NCBI RefSeq assembly: GCF_006716315.1
Contig: NZ_VFOV01000001.1
Location: forward strand, 1,284,501-1,348,500
Direction of reading: 5' to 3'
DNA from: Nocardioides albertanoniae
GTDB taxonomy: Bacteria; Actinomycetota; Actinomycetes; Propionibacteriales; Nocardioidaceae
DNA: 64,000 nt
The notes under the pieces are model-generated. The model worked only from the letters and a program-made list of their open reading frames with translations, had not been told where the DNA came from and made no database searches. The stretch's first letter is position 1. Every line of letters starts with the position of its first letter. Both the position numbers and the translations under genes were made by a program. This document shows, piece after piece, positions 1 through 8,678 of this stretch.

Positions 1-105
1 GAGAAGCCCAAGACGCGCGAGCGCTCGCGGCGCTACGCCGCCCCTCAGCCGCCGCCCGACAGGTCGACCGGGATCGCGGTGCGCGTCAACCGCGACGCCT
101 CTTAG
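1..105 (+). CDS. C-terminal end of an unknown protein (truncated by window start)
   Basis: The first 34 codons are open and end in TAG at 103-105. The visible tail is basic and proline-rich (EKPKTRERSRRYAAPQPPP, then DRSTGIAVRVNRDAS) and carries no domain I recognise. The gene runs in the same direction as the protease gene that starts 46 bp later, but the 5' part lies outside the window. The only support is an open frame that touches the window edge, compositional fit with the neighbours, and a stop just before the next gene. It could also be a chance open stretch. Confidence 0.4.
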   Translation, partial: EKPKTRERSRRYAAPQPPPDRSTGIAVRVNRDAS

Positions 106-151
106 TGCGGGCCCTCAGAGGCCAGTTGGACGCGAATGAGAAGGTGACGCT

Positions 152-1204
152 ATGACGCAGCGCACCCTGGCCGGTCTCATCGCCCTGCCGCTCGTCGTCG
201 CCCTCATCGTGATCGCCTGGGTGGTTCCACTGCCTTACACGATCTACAGCCCCGGGCCGACGGTGAATGTCCTGGGCAAGTTCCAGAACAAGGACATCGT
301 GCAGGTCAAGGACCACAAGGCCTACCGCAACGGCGAGAAGGCTCAGCTGCGGATGACCACGGTCTCCGAGACCACCCGTGAGGCGCGCCTGGGCCTGTGG
401 ACCCTGCTGGGCGCCTGGATGAGCGAGACCGAGGCGGTCTACCCGCGCGAGGTCGCCTACCCCGACCAGGGCACGGTCAAGGAGGACCGCGAGGCCGGGC
501 AGGTGCAGATGGCCAGCGCCCAGGACGCCGCGATCGCCGCCGCGCTGACCGAGCTCGGTGAGGACGTCGACGAGGTCTCGGTCGCCGAGGTCACCAAGAA
601 TGCGCCCGCGACCGGCAAGCTCGCCGCCGGTGACGTGGTCACCAAGGTCGGCACGAAGGCGGTCGACACGCCGCAGGCGGTGGTCAACGAGGTGCAGAAG
701 GTCAAGCCGGGCACCACGCTCGAGATGACGATCCGGCGCAAGGGCAAGAGCCTCACCCAGAGCGTCAAGACCGGTGAGAAGGAAGGCAAGGCCTTCATCG
801 GAGTCTCGCTGGGCGCGACCTACACGTTCCCCTACGACATCAAGATCACCCTCGATCCAGCCATCGGCGGGCCGAGCGCCGGGTTGATGATGGCGCTCTC
901 CGTCTACGACACGCTGACCAAGGGGCCGCTGACCGACAACAAGTCGATCGCCGGCACCGGCACGATCGACGGCTCGGGCAACGTCGGCCCGATCGGCGGC
1001 ATCCAGCAGAAGATCCCCGGCGCCGCCAACGACGGTGCCAAGCTGTTCCTGGTGCCGGCCGGCAACTGCCAAGACATCCAGGGCGCAGCCCACGGTGACA
1101 TGCGCCTGACCCGCGTGAAGACTCTCGAGGACGCCATCAAGTCGATCGAGACCTGGACCAAGGACCCAAATGCCAAGCTGCCGACCTGTGGGAGCACGAA
1201 GTGA
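152..1204 (+). CDS. Membrane-anchored PDZ / Lon-type S16 serine protease (YlbL/Rv3194c-like)
   Basis: The 350-residue protein has an N-terminal membrane anchor (about residues 5-27), a PDZ domain (about 125-210) and a C-terminal Lon-type proteolytic domain. Ser242 in the IGGPSAGLMMAL motif and Lys287 in IGGIQQK form the Ser-Lys dyad of the S16 family, so it should be an active, non-ATP-dependent envelope protease facing the outside. Length fits the YlbL-type family. The ATG at 152 precedes the anchor directly. The gene overlaps the next one by 4 bp (GTGA) and heads a protease - PPA1309 - UPF0182 operon; the protease/UPF0182 pairing matches Rv3194c/Rv3193c of M. tuberculosis. The physiological substrate is unknown. 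Confidence 0.9.
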   Translation: MTQRTLAGLIALPLVVALIVIAWVVPLPYTIYSPGPTVNVLGKFQNKDIVQVKDHKAYRNGEKAQLRMTTVSETTREARLGLWTLLGAWMSETEAVYPREVAYPDQGTVKEDREAGQVQMASAQDAAIAAALTELGEDVDEVSVAEVTKNAPATGKLAAGDVVTKVGTKAVDTPQAVVNEVQKVKPGTTLEMTIRRKGKSLTQSVKTGEKEGKAFIGVSLGATYTFPYDIKITLDPAIGGPSAGLMMALSVYDTLTKGPLTDNKSIAGTGTIDGSGNVGPIGGIQQKIPGAANDGAKLFLVPAGNCQDIQGAAHGDMRLTRVKTLEDAIKSIETWTKDPNAKLPTCGSTK

Positions 1205-1800
1205 ACGACACCCCTGAGCCCATGCCTGAGCCCATGCCTGAGCTCAGCCGCGGACTCGACCTGGAGACCGACCCCGCGCTGGCGGCGGCCGTCCTCGAGA
1301 TCGAGTCGCACGTCGCGAGCGAGGGCTGGGACGGTCCGGCGCGGCTCTTCGCGCTCGTCGACACCGCCGCGCTGGTCAAGGCCGAGCCCGCGCTGGCGGC
1401 GATGATGGGCCTCGACAGCCCCGACCAGGACGGGTCGCTGACGCCGATCGAGCAGGACCAGGTGCCGGTGACGACCCAGCTGGAGGAGGTGCTCCAGACG
1501 ACCGCCTGGCCCGCTGAGGTCGCCGGCTGTGCCGCCGTCGTCGAGCGTCTCGTGCTTCCCCCTGACGCCGACGGGAAGATCCCCGAGGACGCCGCGGAGG
1601 CGGTGGAGTTCGCCAAGGCCCACCCCGACCGGCAGGAGGTGCGCATCGTGGCCGGCGCGACGCGTGCCGGCGCGACGTACTGTGCGTTGCGGTTGAAGGC
1701 CCACGACGACGACCAGTCGGTCATCGGTGGCGTCGACCTGGTCCCCGAGCTGCTCGAGCTGCTGCGTGTCACTCTTGAGGACAGCGAGGGTGACGAATGA
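1201..1800 (+). CDS. PPA1309-family protein of unknown function
   Basis: This 199-residue soluble acidic protein starts at GTG 1201 inside the stop of the protease gene and overlaps the UPF0182 gene by 4 bp, so the three genes are translationally coupled. Order and size match the actinobacterial PPA1309 family found between the S16 protease and UPF0182 genes. The N-terminus holds a short tandem repeat (PEPMPEPMPE) produced by a repeated 12-bp unit. The rest looks globular and mixed alpha/beta, and I see no catalytic motif or membrane segment. Its function is unknown; context suggests a role with the envelope protease and the large membrane protein. Confidence 0.75.
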   Translation: MNDTPEPMPEPMPELSRGLDLETDPALAAAVLEIESHVASEGWDGPARLFALVDTAALVKAEPALAAMMGLDSPDQDGSLTPIEQDQVPVTTQLEEVLQTTAWPAEVAGCAAVVERLVLPPDADGKIPEDAAEAVEFAKAHPDRQEVRIVAGATRAGATYCALRLKAHDDDQSVIGGVDLVPELLELLRVTLEDSEGDE

Positions 1801-4694
1801 GCTTGTTCGACGACGACGACCCGGCGCAGGCGCCGGCGCGTACGCAGAGCACCGGCCGTAACCGCTGGCTGGCGATCGCGGCCGTCTCGGTCATCGTGCT
1901 CTTCTTCGGCATCAGCGCCTTCGCGGCGATCTACACCGACGCGCTCTGGTACGACGCGATCGACTTCAGCAGCGTCTTCGGCACCGTCTTCTGGACCCGC
2001 ACGGCGCTCTTCGTCGTCTTCGGCGTGCTGATGGCGATCATGATCGGTCTGCCGGCGGCGCTCGCCTACCGCACCCGTCCTTACTTCCACCCGGCCGACG
2101 ACATCGGCGGCCTCGATCGCTACCGCGACGCGATCGCCCCGATCCGTACGTGGCTGCTGATCGGCATCGCGGGGGTGTCGGGGCTCTTCGCCGGGTTCTC
2201 CGGCTCGGGCCAGTGGCGCACCTATCTGATGTGGCGGCACGGCCGCGACTTCGACAAGTCCGACCCGTTCTTCGGCAAGGACATCGGCTTCTACGTCTTC
2301 GACCTGCCGTGGTGGCACTACCTGGTCAACTTCGCGCTGACCGGGCTGATCCTCGGTGCCTTCGGCGCGATCATCGTGCACTACGTCTACGGCGGGATCC
2401 GGCTCACCGCGCCCCGTGACCGGTTCACCCGGTCGGCGCAGATCCAGCTCAGCGCGATGTTCGGGCTGGTGCTGCTCGTCAAGGGTCTCGACTACTGGGT
2501 CGACCGCTACGACCTGGTCAACGGCTCGGGGCCGCGACTCGACGGGATGACCTACACCGACGAGCACGCGGTGCTCCCGGCCAACCAGATCCTGCTGGCG
2601 ATCGCGGTGATCTGCGGTGTGCTGTTCGTGGTCAACCTGTGGCGGCGCAGCTGGCAGCTGCCCTCGGTCGCGATCTCGCTGTTCGCGATCTCGGTGCTGC
2701 TGATCGGGATGATCTGGCCCGCGATCGTGCAAGGCTTCCAGGTGCGGCCGAGCGAGCAGGACAAGGAGAAGCCCTACCTGGCCGCCAACATCAAGGCCAC
2801 CCAGGATGCCTACGACATCTCGAAGGACAACCTCGAGGTGACCGAGTACAAGTCGAACGCCGAGGCCGACGGTGCCTCGCCCGACCAGCTCAACGAGACC
2901 GCCTCCTCGCTGCCGATCGTCGACCCCGCCGTGGTGCACCGCGAGTTCGAGCAGGTGCAGCAGGGCCGCTCCTACTACTCCGTGCACGAGCCGCTCGACA
3001 TCTCGACCTACGACGTCGGCGGCAAGGAACGCGCGGTCGTGCTCGGCGTACGCGAGCTCAACCAGGCCGGCATCTCCGACTCCGACCGCACCTGGACCAA
3101 CCTGCACACGGTCTACACCCACTCCAACGGCGTCATCGGTGCCTACGCCAACATGCGCGGCGCCGACGACAAGTCCGAGTCGAGCCAGATGCAGTGGGCC
3201 GAGGGCGACCGCACCGGCCAGCACGACCTGACCGGGAGCCAGAGCAAGTTCCAGGACAAGGTCTACTTCGGCGAGGATTCCCCGGAATACTCGATCGTCG
3301 GCAAGGGTGCCAAGAAGGGCGCCGTCGAGCTCGACTACAACTCCGAGGACGGCGAGACCCGCACGACGTACGAGGGTGCCGGTGGTGTGCCGATCGGGTC
3401 CAACTTCCGCCAGCTGATGTATGCCATCCAGTTCGGCTCCACCAACTTCCTGCTCTCCTCGCGGGTCAACGAGAACTCCGAGATCCTCTACGACCGCTCA
3501 CCGAAGGAGCGCGTGCAGAAGGTCGCGCCCTGGCTGACGCTCGACGACGACGTCTACCCGGTCGTCGTGGGCGGTCGGATCCAGTGGGTGGTCGACGGTT
3601 ACACCACCACCGACCGCTACCCGCAGGCGGCGACCGACTCGTTCGCCTCGATGACCGACGACGCCACTCAGTCCTCGGCGGGTCCGCAGACGCTGCCGAC
3701 CGACGAGATCAACTACATGCGCAACGCGGTGAAGGCCACCGTGGACGCCTACGACGGCACGGTCACGCTCTACGAGTGGGACGAGGAAGACCCGATGCTG
3801 AAGACGTGGGAGGCGGCCTTCCCCGGCACCGTGATGCCGAAGTCGTCGATCCCGAAGGAGCTCACCGAGCACCTGCGCTACCCGGAGGATCTCTACAAGG
3901 TGCAGCGCTACCAGCTCGCGCGCTACCACGTCTCCGACCCCGACGTCTTCTTCTCCGGCAACGAGCGCTGGGCGGTGCCCGAGGACCCGAACGACGACAA
4001 CCACCAGCAGGCCCCCTACCGGATGTTCCTCGACGACGGCACCGGCACCGCCCGCTGGTCGTTGACGTCGGCGTTCGTGCCCTACAACCGGCCCAACCTG
4101 GCGTCGATGATGTCGGTCGACTCCGACGCCACCTCCGACAACTACGGCAAGATCCGGATCACCACCGGATTCCCCGAAGACACCCAGGGTCCGGGCATGG
4201 TCTCCAACGAGTTCCGTACGGACAAGGCGATCGCCGACGAGGTCGCCTCGTTCAACCGCTCGGGCTCCGCCCCGGTCTGGGGACAGGTCGTGACCTATCC
4301 GACGGCGAAGAACGGCATCCTGTACGTCGAGCCGATCTACGCCCGCCGGGCCACCGCCTCCACGTCGGGCTATGCCCAGCTCGCCTTCGTGCTGGTCTCC
4401 TACGACGGCCGCGTCGGCTACGGCTCGACCTTGAGCGAGGCGCTGACGGTCGCGCTCACCGGCGCTTCCCCGGCCCCGTCGACCTCCGACCCGGACGAGG
4501 ACCCGGCCGAGACCAAGCCGCCCTCCGGTGGCGACTCCCCGGGCGAGGCCGGCCAGCTCCTCGAGGACGCCCGCGCCCTCTTCGCCCAGGCCGACAAGGC
4601 CGGCAAGGCCGGCGACTACGCCGAACGCGAGGACCTTCTCGGCCAGGCGCAGGACAAGGTCGACCAGGCCGCCGAGCTGATCTCCGGGGGCTGA
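1797..4694 (+). CDS. UPF0182 family integral membrane protein (Rv3193c-like)
   Basis: The 965-residue protein has about seven membrane segments in the first ~310 residues (for example residues 25-47, 65-88, 113-135, 168-198, 262-280 and 288-308). A long extracytoplasmic domain follows (about 320-890), then an acidic, low-complexity tail rich in Pro/Glu/Asp and a short helical end. This is the UPF0182 layout at the usual ~950-1000 residues. The start overlaps the PPA1309 stop (ATGA). The biochemical role of the family is not established; the position beside an S16 protease suggests envelope work. A hydrolase-like extracellular domain would be a guess. Confidence 0.9.
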   Translation: MSLFDDDDPAQAPARTQSTGRNRWLAIAAVSVIVLFFGISAFAAIYTDALWYDAIDFSSVFGTVFWTRTALFVVFGVLMAIMIGLPAALAYRTRPYFHPADDIGGLDRYRDAIAPIRTWLLIGIAGVSGLFAGFSGSGQWRTYLMWRHGRDFDKSDPFFGKDIGFYVFDLPWWHYLVNFALTGLILGAFGAIIVHYVYGGIRLTAPRDRFTRSAQIQLSAMFGLVLLVKGLDYWVDRYDLVNGSGPRLDGMTYTDEHAVLPANQILLAIAVICGVLFVVNLWRRSWQLPSVAISLFAISVLLIGMIWPAIVQGFQVRPSEQDKEKPYLAANIKATQDAYDISKDNLEVTEYKSNAEADGASPDQLNETASSLPIVDPAVVHREFEQVQQGRSYYSVHEPLDISTYDVGGKERAVVLGVRELNQAGISDSDRTWTNLHTVYTHSNGVIGAYANMRGADDKSESSQMQWAEGDRTGQHDLTGSQSKFQDKVYFGEDSPEYSIVGKGAKKGAVELDYNSEDGETRTTYEGAGGVPIGSNFRQLMYAIQFGSTNFLLSSRVNENSEILYDRSPKERVQKVAPWLTLDDDVYPVVVGGRIQWVVDGYTTTDRYPQAATDSFASMTDDATQSSAGPQTLPTDEINYMRNAVKATVDAYDGTVTLYEWDEEDPMLKTWEAAFPGTVMPKSSIPKELTEHLRYPEDLYKVQRYQLARYHVSDPDVFFSGNERWAVPEDPNDDNHQQAPYRMFLDDGTGTARWSLTSAFVPYNRPNLASMMSVDSDATSDNYGKIRITTGFPEDTQGPGMVSNEFRTDKAIADEVASFNRSGSAPVWGQVVTYPTAKNGILYVEPIYARRATASTSGYAQLAFVLVSYDGRVGYGSTLSEALTVALTGASPAPSTSDPDEDPAETKPPSGGDSPGEAGQLLEDARALFAQADKAGKAGDYAEREDLLGQAQDKVDQAAELISGG

Positions 4695-4704
4695 GGACAC
4701 CCCC

Positions 4705-4743
4705 GATTTGGGTTCGGTTCACCCCGCGTGTAATGTTCTTCTT
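4705..4743 (+). promoter_or_regulatory. Probable promoter of the initiator tRNA gene
   Basis: A TAATGT hexamer at 4731-4736 sits 11 nt before the mature tRNA 5' end and fits a sigma-A -10 box. A TTCGGTTCACC stretch about 17 nt upstream could be a weak -35. No consensus -35 is present. Confidence 0.45.
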
Positions 4744-4747
4744 GCGA

Positions 4748-4821
4748 CGCGGGGTGGAGCAGCTCGGTAGCTCGCTGGGCTCATAACCCAGAGGTCACAG
4801 GTTCAAATCCTGTCCCCGCTA
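4748..4821 (+). tRNA. Initiator tRNA-fMet (anticodon CAT)
   Basis: The 74-nt sequence folds as a complete cloverleaf with anticodon CAT. The anticodon stem contains three stacked G-C pairs (GGG CTCATAA CCC), the initiator hallmark. The first base pair of the acceptor stem is a mismatch (C1 opposite T72), the second initiator hallmark that prevents use in elongation. The T-arm is ACAGG TTCAAAT CCTGT. CCA is not encoded (the next bases are CTCC). A strong terminator follows at 4829. The 3' half of this gene is repeated at 5939-5968. Confidence 0.95.
4787..4816 (+). repeat. Direct repeat copy 1 (3' half of tRNA-fMet; possible attachment core)
   Basis: These 30 nt, from the 3' anticodon stem through the T-arm, are repeated exactly at 5939-5968. 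Similarity continues past the core into the terminator hairpin, giving about 75 bp of related sequence in both copies. Confidence 0.85.
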
Positions 4822-4828
4822 CTCCAAA

Positions 4829-4862
4829 GAAGAAGCCCGGACCATCAGGTCCGGGCTTCTTC
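4829..4862 (+). terminator. Rho-independent terminator after tRNA-fMet
   Basis: A perfect 15-bp stem (GAAGAAGCCCGGACC paired with GGTCCGGGCTTCTTC) closes a 4-nt ATCA loop and is followed by GATTT. It lies 7 nt behind the tRNA 3' end. Confidence 0.9.
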
Positions 4863-5008
4863 GATTTCCGGGTCTGGACTGGGGCTTCGCATGATGCTGC
4901 GCACGGATTGCGGCGTTGGGAAGCCTCTTCGACTCTCAGAATCGTCAGCGCGGGGGAGTGGGCCAGTCCCGCGTGAGAAGATCGATGACGGCTTGGAGGC
5001 AGTTGGCG

Positions 5009-5761
5009 ATGCCATCACATTCTGGGACTGACCCGTCAGGAGGACACACCGACGGCCCGTTCGTCGCTCCACCTGCCCTGTCCAAGTCGGTCTTGCGGGT
5101 CTTCGCGCTCATTGCACTCGCGGTCGCTTGCCTCGGCCTCGGCCTCTGGGTCCTGTGGATCTCAGGTTCGGTTGCTGCCCGGGCCGCGGCAGTGCTGATG
5201 GCCGCTGTCGTCCTGATTCCGACCGCCGCTCTTGCGCTGAGCATGGCACGCCGGCGTTCCGGCCTGCTCGTGCTTGACGAGCACCCCGGCGAGGTTGTGT
5301 TGCGCGGTTCTCGCTTTTTCGCGTCGGCGCTGGTGATCGCGCTCGTAGGCATCGTCTTCTACCCGATCTCGCTTGGTGTGGCGGTCCTCCGCGATGGTGT
5401 CGAGGAAGGCTCCATGACGATGTTCGCGCTGTCGTTCCTCGTCGCGGTGGCGTGTCTCCCGGTGCTCGTGATGGTGCTGCTGGGCAAGTACAGACTCAAC
5501 CGGCTTGTGCTGACGCACGATCTGGTCACCTACCACGGCTACCGCCGCACGACGTCGGCTCCGTGGGAGTCGCTGGACAGCGTGGCGATCACCCCCGAGC
5601 CGAAGGTCGTGCTGCTCATCTCAGGGCCCTCGACTGAGATACAGGTTCCGCTCGGGCTCATGGCGAGTGGCCCGGTTCCGCTTGCAGAGTACGTCGATGA
5701 TCTGCTCCATCACCCCAACCGGCGTCCTACCGAAACGCAGAACCCGTCGTCCGAGACGTAG
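5009..5761 (+). CDS. Small multi-pass membrane protein, unknown function
   Basis: The ATG at 5009 is preceded by GGAGG at 4995-4999 (9-nt spacing), so I prefer it to the upstream in-frame start at 4916. The 250-residue product has a soluble N-terminal stretch, two adjacent membrane segments (about residues 30-80), another pair near 105-150, and a soluble C-terminal part. The hydrophobic pairs followed by a beta-rich end resemble bacterial PH-like membrane proteins, but I cannot assign a family. It is the only gene between the intact tRNA and its broken copy, so it may be cargo or a relic of an integrated segment. Codon use looks slightly less GC-biased than in the flanking operons. Confidence 0.6.
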   Translation: MPSHSGTDPSGGHTDGPFVAPPALSKSVLRVFALIALAVACLGLGLWVLWISGSVAARAAAVLMAAVVLIPTAALALSMARRRSGLLVLDEHPGEVVLRGSRFFASALVIALVGIVFYPISLGVAVLRDGVEEGSMTMFALSFLVAVACLPVLVMVLLGKYRLNRLVLTHDLVTYHGYRRTTSAPWESLDSVAITPEPKVVLLISGPSTEIQVPLGLMASGPVPLAEYVDDLLHHPNRRPTETQNPSSET

Positions 5762-5938
5762 CCACAAGAAAGTCTCCGGGTCGCTCGGATGAGGAGGGTT
5801 CAGGGCCAGATCCGTTGCCTAGACGCGGCGGGACGGACTGGCTAGAAACGAGATCTGATCTGGCCGAACAGGTGAGATGTAAGGGCCGACAAGGTGTGCG
5901 TCTGTGCAGGGGTCAGGCGGCGTACAGACTGCTCACAC

Positions 5939-5968
5939 CCCAGAGGTCACAGGTTCAAATCCTGTCCC
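5939..5968 (+). repeat. Direct repeat copy 2 (decayed tRNA-fMet 3' half)
   Basis: These 30 nt are identical to 4787-4816 and lie 1,152 bp downstream in the same orientation. The acceptor 3' strand has changed from CCCCGCT to CCCTGAT, and no matching 5' strand is present, so this copy is not a working tRNA. Confidence 0.85.
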
Positions 5969-5984
5969 TGATACTCCAAGACGA

Positions 5985-6010
5985 AGGCCCGGACCATACG
6001 GTCCGGGCCT
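5985..6010. terminator. Hairpin terminator copy 2, between convergent genes
   Basis: A perfect 11-bp stem (AGGCCCGGACC with GGTCCGGGCCT) closes an ATAC loop. It is a diverged copy of the terminator behind the intact tRNA and could also stop the leftward permease transcript. No T-run follows on the + strand. Confidence 0.6.
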
Positions 6011-6101
6011 GGCCGGAAGCGCCTCCACCCTGCTCTCCGCCGGCCTCCTGATCGTTCTCGCCGTGGTCCTGCACCACGTGTCCGGCTCGCCGCCCGCGGA
6101 A

Positions 6102-7622
6102 TCAGACGTTGACGGCGACCGTCTCGTCAGGGTGGTCCTGCGCGTAGCGCGGTCCAGCCTGCCCCTGACGAAGCCGGCCGCGGAGCACCACGAGCCACCA
6201 GACCACGGCGAGGCCGAGTATGCCTGCGAGCACGAATCCGTTACCGGCGAAGGCAGGGAGGAACAGAAGCGCCGCCTCGACGACGCCGAACACGATCAGG
6301 CTCATGACGAGCACCGGGGTTCGAGCTCGGCCGAGATCGAACGTCCCCCGCTCGGGCTCCGGGATCCGGCCCCGTTTGGCGGCGATGAGCAGACCGACCG
6401 TCTGGAGAAGGTACGTCGTGAAGAAAGCGAGTGTCGCGATGCCGAGGAAGTAGTTGAACGCCTGCTCGTTGACCAGTGCGGACAGGAGCATCAGAACAGA
6501 CACGGCCCCGAGGGACAGCACTGCGGTCGCCGGCGTCTTACGAGCAGGGGACACGCGTCGGAGCGCTCGGGAGAACGGCATCATGTTGTCGCGCGAGAGG
6601 GAGTACAGCAGCCGCGTACCGACGAGGACGTTCGCCAGCAGACAGACCAGAATGTTGGTAAGAGCGATGGCGACGACGATCCGTGAGGCGACCGGGCCGA
6701 CCTGTTGGGTGATGATCTCCTCGATGGGAGCTGCGGAGTCGGTGAGTGTGGACGCATCCTTGATCGCGAGAACGTAGACGAGATACATCAAGAACTCGAT
6801 CACGCACGACGTCGCGAACGCATAGAACATCGTTCGCGGGATCACCCGGCGGGCGCCCTTGGTCTCTTCGGCGACGTCGGCCACCGCCTCGACGCCGACG
6901 AGGCCGAAGAACGGACCGAGGGAGGCAGCCAGCCACGCGAGCAGATAAGGCCCATCTCCGGCCGATGTGCCGTCGAAGAGCGAGCTGAGCGGCTGTGAGT
7001 TTCCCGGGACCACGAACGCGACGACGGCAACGACAAGGGTGACCCCCACGGTGACGACCAGCTCCAGGGCGACGCCGATGTTGTTGATGAACGTAGCCAG
7101 CCGAACGCGGTAGGCATTGATGAGTACGCAGGTGGTCACGACGAAGATCGCGATGAGGATCTGCTTCGGCTGGGTGAGCTGCCAACCCAGGACGCTGCCC
7201 AGATATCCGGCGAAGATGTAGCCGAGGCTGGTCATCCCGCTCACCCAGCCGACGAGCGCCGCAGAGCCGGTGAACCACCCGTAGCTCGATCCATTGAGCC
7301 GGCTCGTCCATTGGTAGGCGTAGCCCGCCAGCGGGATCTTGGCAGCCAGGTCAGCTGCGATCAGCGTCCAGAGGAGAAACACCGGGATCGCCAGGAAAAG
7401 CGTCCAGATGAAGGGCGAGCCCGCGTTGAGGTAGCCAGCGCCGAAGCCGGTGAACACGGCGGTGGTGGCGCTGATCGTCGAGAATCCGATCGCGAAGGAC
7501 GCGATCTTGCCGACGGAACGATCGAGCTTCTGGTCGTACCCGAACTCGGCCAGACGTGCGTCTTCGTCTTCACCCACCACACGTGGTGGCGGGGCCAGGC
7601 GAGATGGTTCTTGGTCGCTCAT
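6102..7622 (-). CDS. APC-superfamily amino acid/polyamine permease
   Basis: This 506-residue protein has about 12 membrane helices. An N-terminal cytoplasmic stretch of ~40 residues leads into the first helix region (KIASFAIGFSTISATTAVF), where the conserved unwound TM1 of APC transporters lies. Length and pattern fit the amino acid/GABA/choline permease group, which imports substrate with protons or sodium. It is transcribed leftwards in parallel with the LysR gene, 114 bp behind that gene's stop. The rightward operon on the far side of the regulator encodes sugar/polyol-type enzymes, so the substrate may not be an ordinary amino acid. Substrate specificity cannot be read from sequence. Confidence 0.85.
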   Translation of the reverse strand: MSDQEPSRLAPPPRVVGEDEDARLAEFGYDQKLDRSVGKIASFAIGFSTISATTAVFTGFGAGYLNAGSPFIWTLFLAIPVFLLWTLIAADLAAKIPLAGYAYQWTSRLNGSSYGWFTGSAALVGWVSGMTSLGYIFAGYLGSVLGWQLTQPKQILIAIFVVTTCVLINAYRVRLATFINNIGVALELVVTVGVTLVVAVVAFVVPGNSQPLSSLFDGTSAGDGPYLLAWLAASLGPFFGLVGVEAVADVAEETKGARRVIPRTMFYAFATSCVIEFLMYLVYVLAIKDASTLTDSAAPIEEIITQQVGPVASRIVVAIALTNILVCLLANVLVGTRLLYSLSRDNMMPFSRALRRVSPARKTPATAVLSLGAVSVLMLLSALVNEQAFNYFLGIATLAFFTTYLLQTVGLLIAAKRGRIPEPERGTFDLGRARTPVLVMSLIVFGVVEAALLFLPAFAGNGFVLAGILGLAVVWWLVVLRGRLRQGQAGPRYAQDHPDETVAVNV

Positions 7623-7682
7623 GACACGATCTCCCTTGCTGACTATCTCGGCGCGGCGCCGAAGGTTGCCAAGCAGTGAACC

Positions 7683-7699
7683 GCCGACCCTTGGTCGGC
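7683..7699 (-). terminator. Hairpin between LysR and permease genes
   Basis: GCCGACC and GGTCGGC form a 7-bp stem with a CTT loop about 40 nt behind the LysR stop. No T-run is present, so it may be an attenuating structure or operator rather than a strong terminator. Confidence 0.4.
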
Positions 7700-7736
7700 T
7701 GGAAGGTCCGAGCTCTTATCTGCTGTTAAGCGGTGG

Positions 7737-8642
7737 TTATGACTGCGGCCCCGTCGAGTTCGGGATGCGTCGAAGCATGAACTCGAGGAGCTGCCGAGCC
7801 GGCGCCGACAGTCGGCCGGCGCGCCAGGCCAGCGCCGTATAGCTCGCCGGGCGGTCGACGATCGGGACGATGTGGATGCCTGGACGGCTATAGAGCCGCT
7901 CCAAAGAGGACGTGGTGAAACTGATCCCGACGCCGCGCGCGACGAGCGTGGTCTCCGCCTCATAGGTAGCCGCCTCGGCTGCGACGACGGCCGGACGGGA
8001 GCCACGCGCATCGTCCGCCATCCAGTAGGAACGCCATCGGCCCGCCGATTCGGGAGCGACGATGATCGGCTCGTCCAGCAGCTCCTCGATCCGCAGCTCG
8101 GCGCGGTCGGCCAGGCGGTGGCTCCTGGGTAGGCAGGCGACCCACGACTCCTCCTCGACCACAACCGACTCGAGGTCAGGTACGTCAACAGGTGGTCGCA
8201 GCAGCCCGATGTCGGACTCACCGGAGGCGAGGCCGGCGCTGGGGTCGCCGAAGTCGAACTCGGTCGTGACGATCGACATCTCGGGCAGTACCTCCTCGAC
8301 CCCGTCCAGCAGCTCGAAAAGCAGGTCGGCACCGGTGCCGGTGAGGTAGCCGACACGCACCTCGGCGTTGCCGACGAGGTCTGCCACGACGTCGATCGCG
8401 GCATCGACCTCACGTAGAGCGGACCGGACGTGTGGGAGCCAGTCGCGCCCGATCGCGGTGAGCGTGACCGAGTGGGTGTCGCGGTTGAACAGCCTGTCGC
8501 CGATCTGCCGCTCGAGCTGCCGAATCGCCACGGACAGCGCTGGCTGCGAGACGTAGAGACGCTCGGCTGCCTTCCGGTAGTTCAGCTCGGTCGCGACTGC
8601 TTCGAAGTACCTGAGGAGACGGAGGTTGACGTCGCGATTCAC
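7737..8642 (-). CDS. LysR-family transcriptional regulator
   Basis: The 301-residue protein has an N-terminal winged helix-turn-helix (RLLRYFEAVATELNYRKAAE, then the recognition helix QPALSVAIRQLE) and a C-terminal substrate-binding fold from about residue 90. It is divergent from the YjbQ/kinase operon and lies upstream of the permease on the same strand. That is the usual placement of a LysR activator controlling both sides. A palindrome at 8662-8678, just in front of its start, is the probable operator. The effector is unknown but is expected to be an intermediate of the neighbouring pathway. Confidence 0.9.
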   Translation of the reverse strand: MNRDVNLRLLRYFEAVATELNYRKAAERLYVSQPALSVAIRQLERQIGDRLFNRDTHSVTLTAIGRDWLPHVRSALREVDAAIDVVADLVGNAEVRVGYLTGTGADLLFELLDGVEEVLPEMSIVTTEFDFGDPSAGLASGESDIGLLRPPVDVPDLESVVVEEESWVACLPRSHRLADRAELRIEELLDEPIIVAPESAGRWRSYWMADDARGSRPAVVAAEAATYEAETTLVARGVGISFTTSSLERLYSRPGIHIVPIVDRPASYTALAWRAGRLSAPARQLLEFMLRRIPNSTGPQS

Positions 8643-8661
8643 TGCACCTCCTCGACGCTCT

Positions 8662-8678
8662 GATAACCGCTGGTTATC
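8662..8678. promoter_or_regulatory. Candidate LysR operator (GATAACC-GCT-GGTTATC)
   Basis: A perfect 7-bp inverted repeat with a 3-nt spacer lies 19 bp before the LysR start and about 90 bp before the divergent YjbQ gene. Related half-sites (TTATC and GGTTAT) occur at about 7716-7740, before the permease gene, suggesting shared control. Confidence 0.6.

Larger units (their letters stand above)
5762..6101. other. Non-coding stretch with a decayed tRNA-fMet copy
   Basis: This 340-bp gap holds no credible gene. Its right half contains the broken tRNA copy: the T-arm and 3' anticodon stem are intact, while the anticodon loop region (CTGCTCACACCCCAG against CTGGGCTCATAACCCAG in the real gene) has lost bases. 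The D-arm and acceptor 5' strand cannot be folded. A terminator-like hairpin follows. The first ~170 bp show no feature I can name. Confidence 0.7.

Noticed and set aside
1137..3224. Long open frame on the minus strand opposite the UPF0182 operon (695 codons)
   Set aside because: Long antisense frames are expected in very GC-rich genes. It has low-complexity His/Arg/Asp/Val content and no domain, and the plus-strand genes are convincingly conserved.
2639..4786. Second 715-codon plus-strand frame overlapping UPF0182 and the tRNA
   Set aside because: Arg/Pro-rich shadow translation of the UPF0182 gene running into the tRNA; no motif or start signal.
5890..5971. A second functional tRNA
   Set aside because: Only the T-arm and 3' anticodon stem are intact; the acceptor and D-arm cannot be formed and the anticodon loop is damaged.
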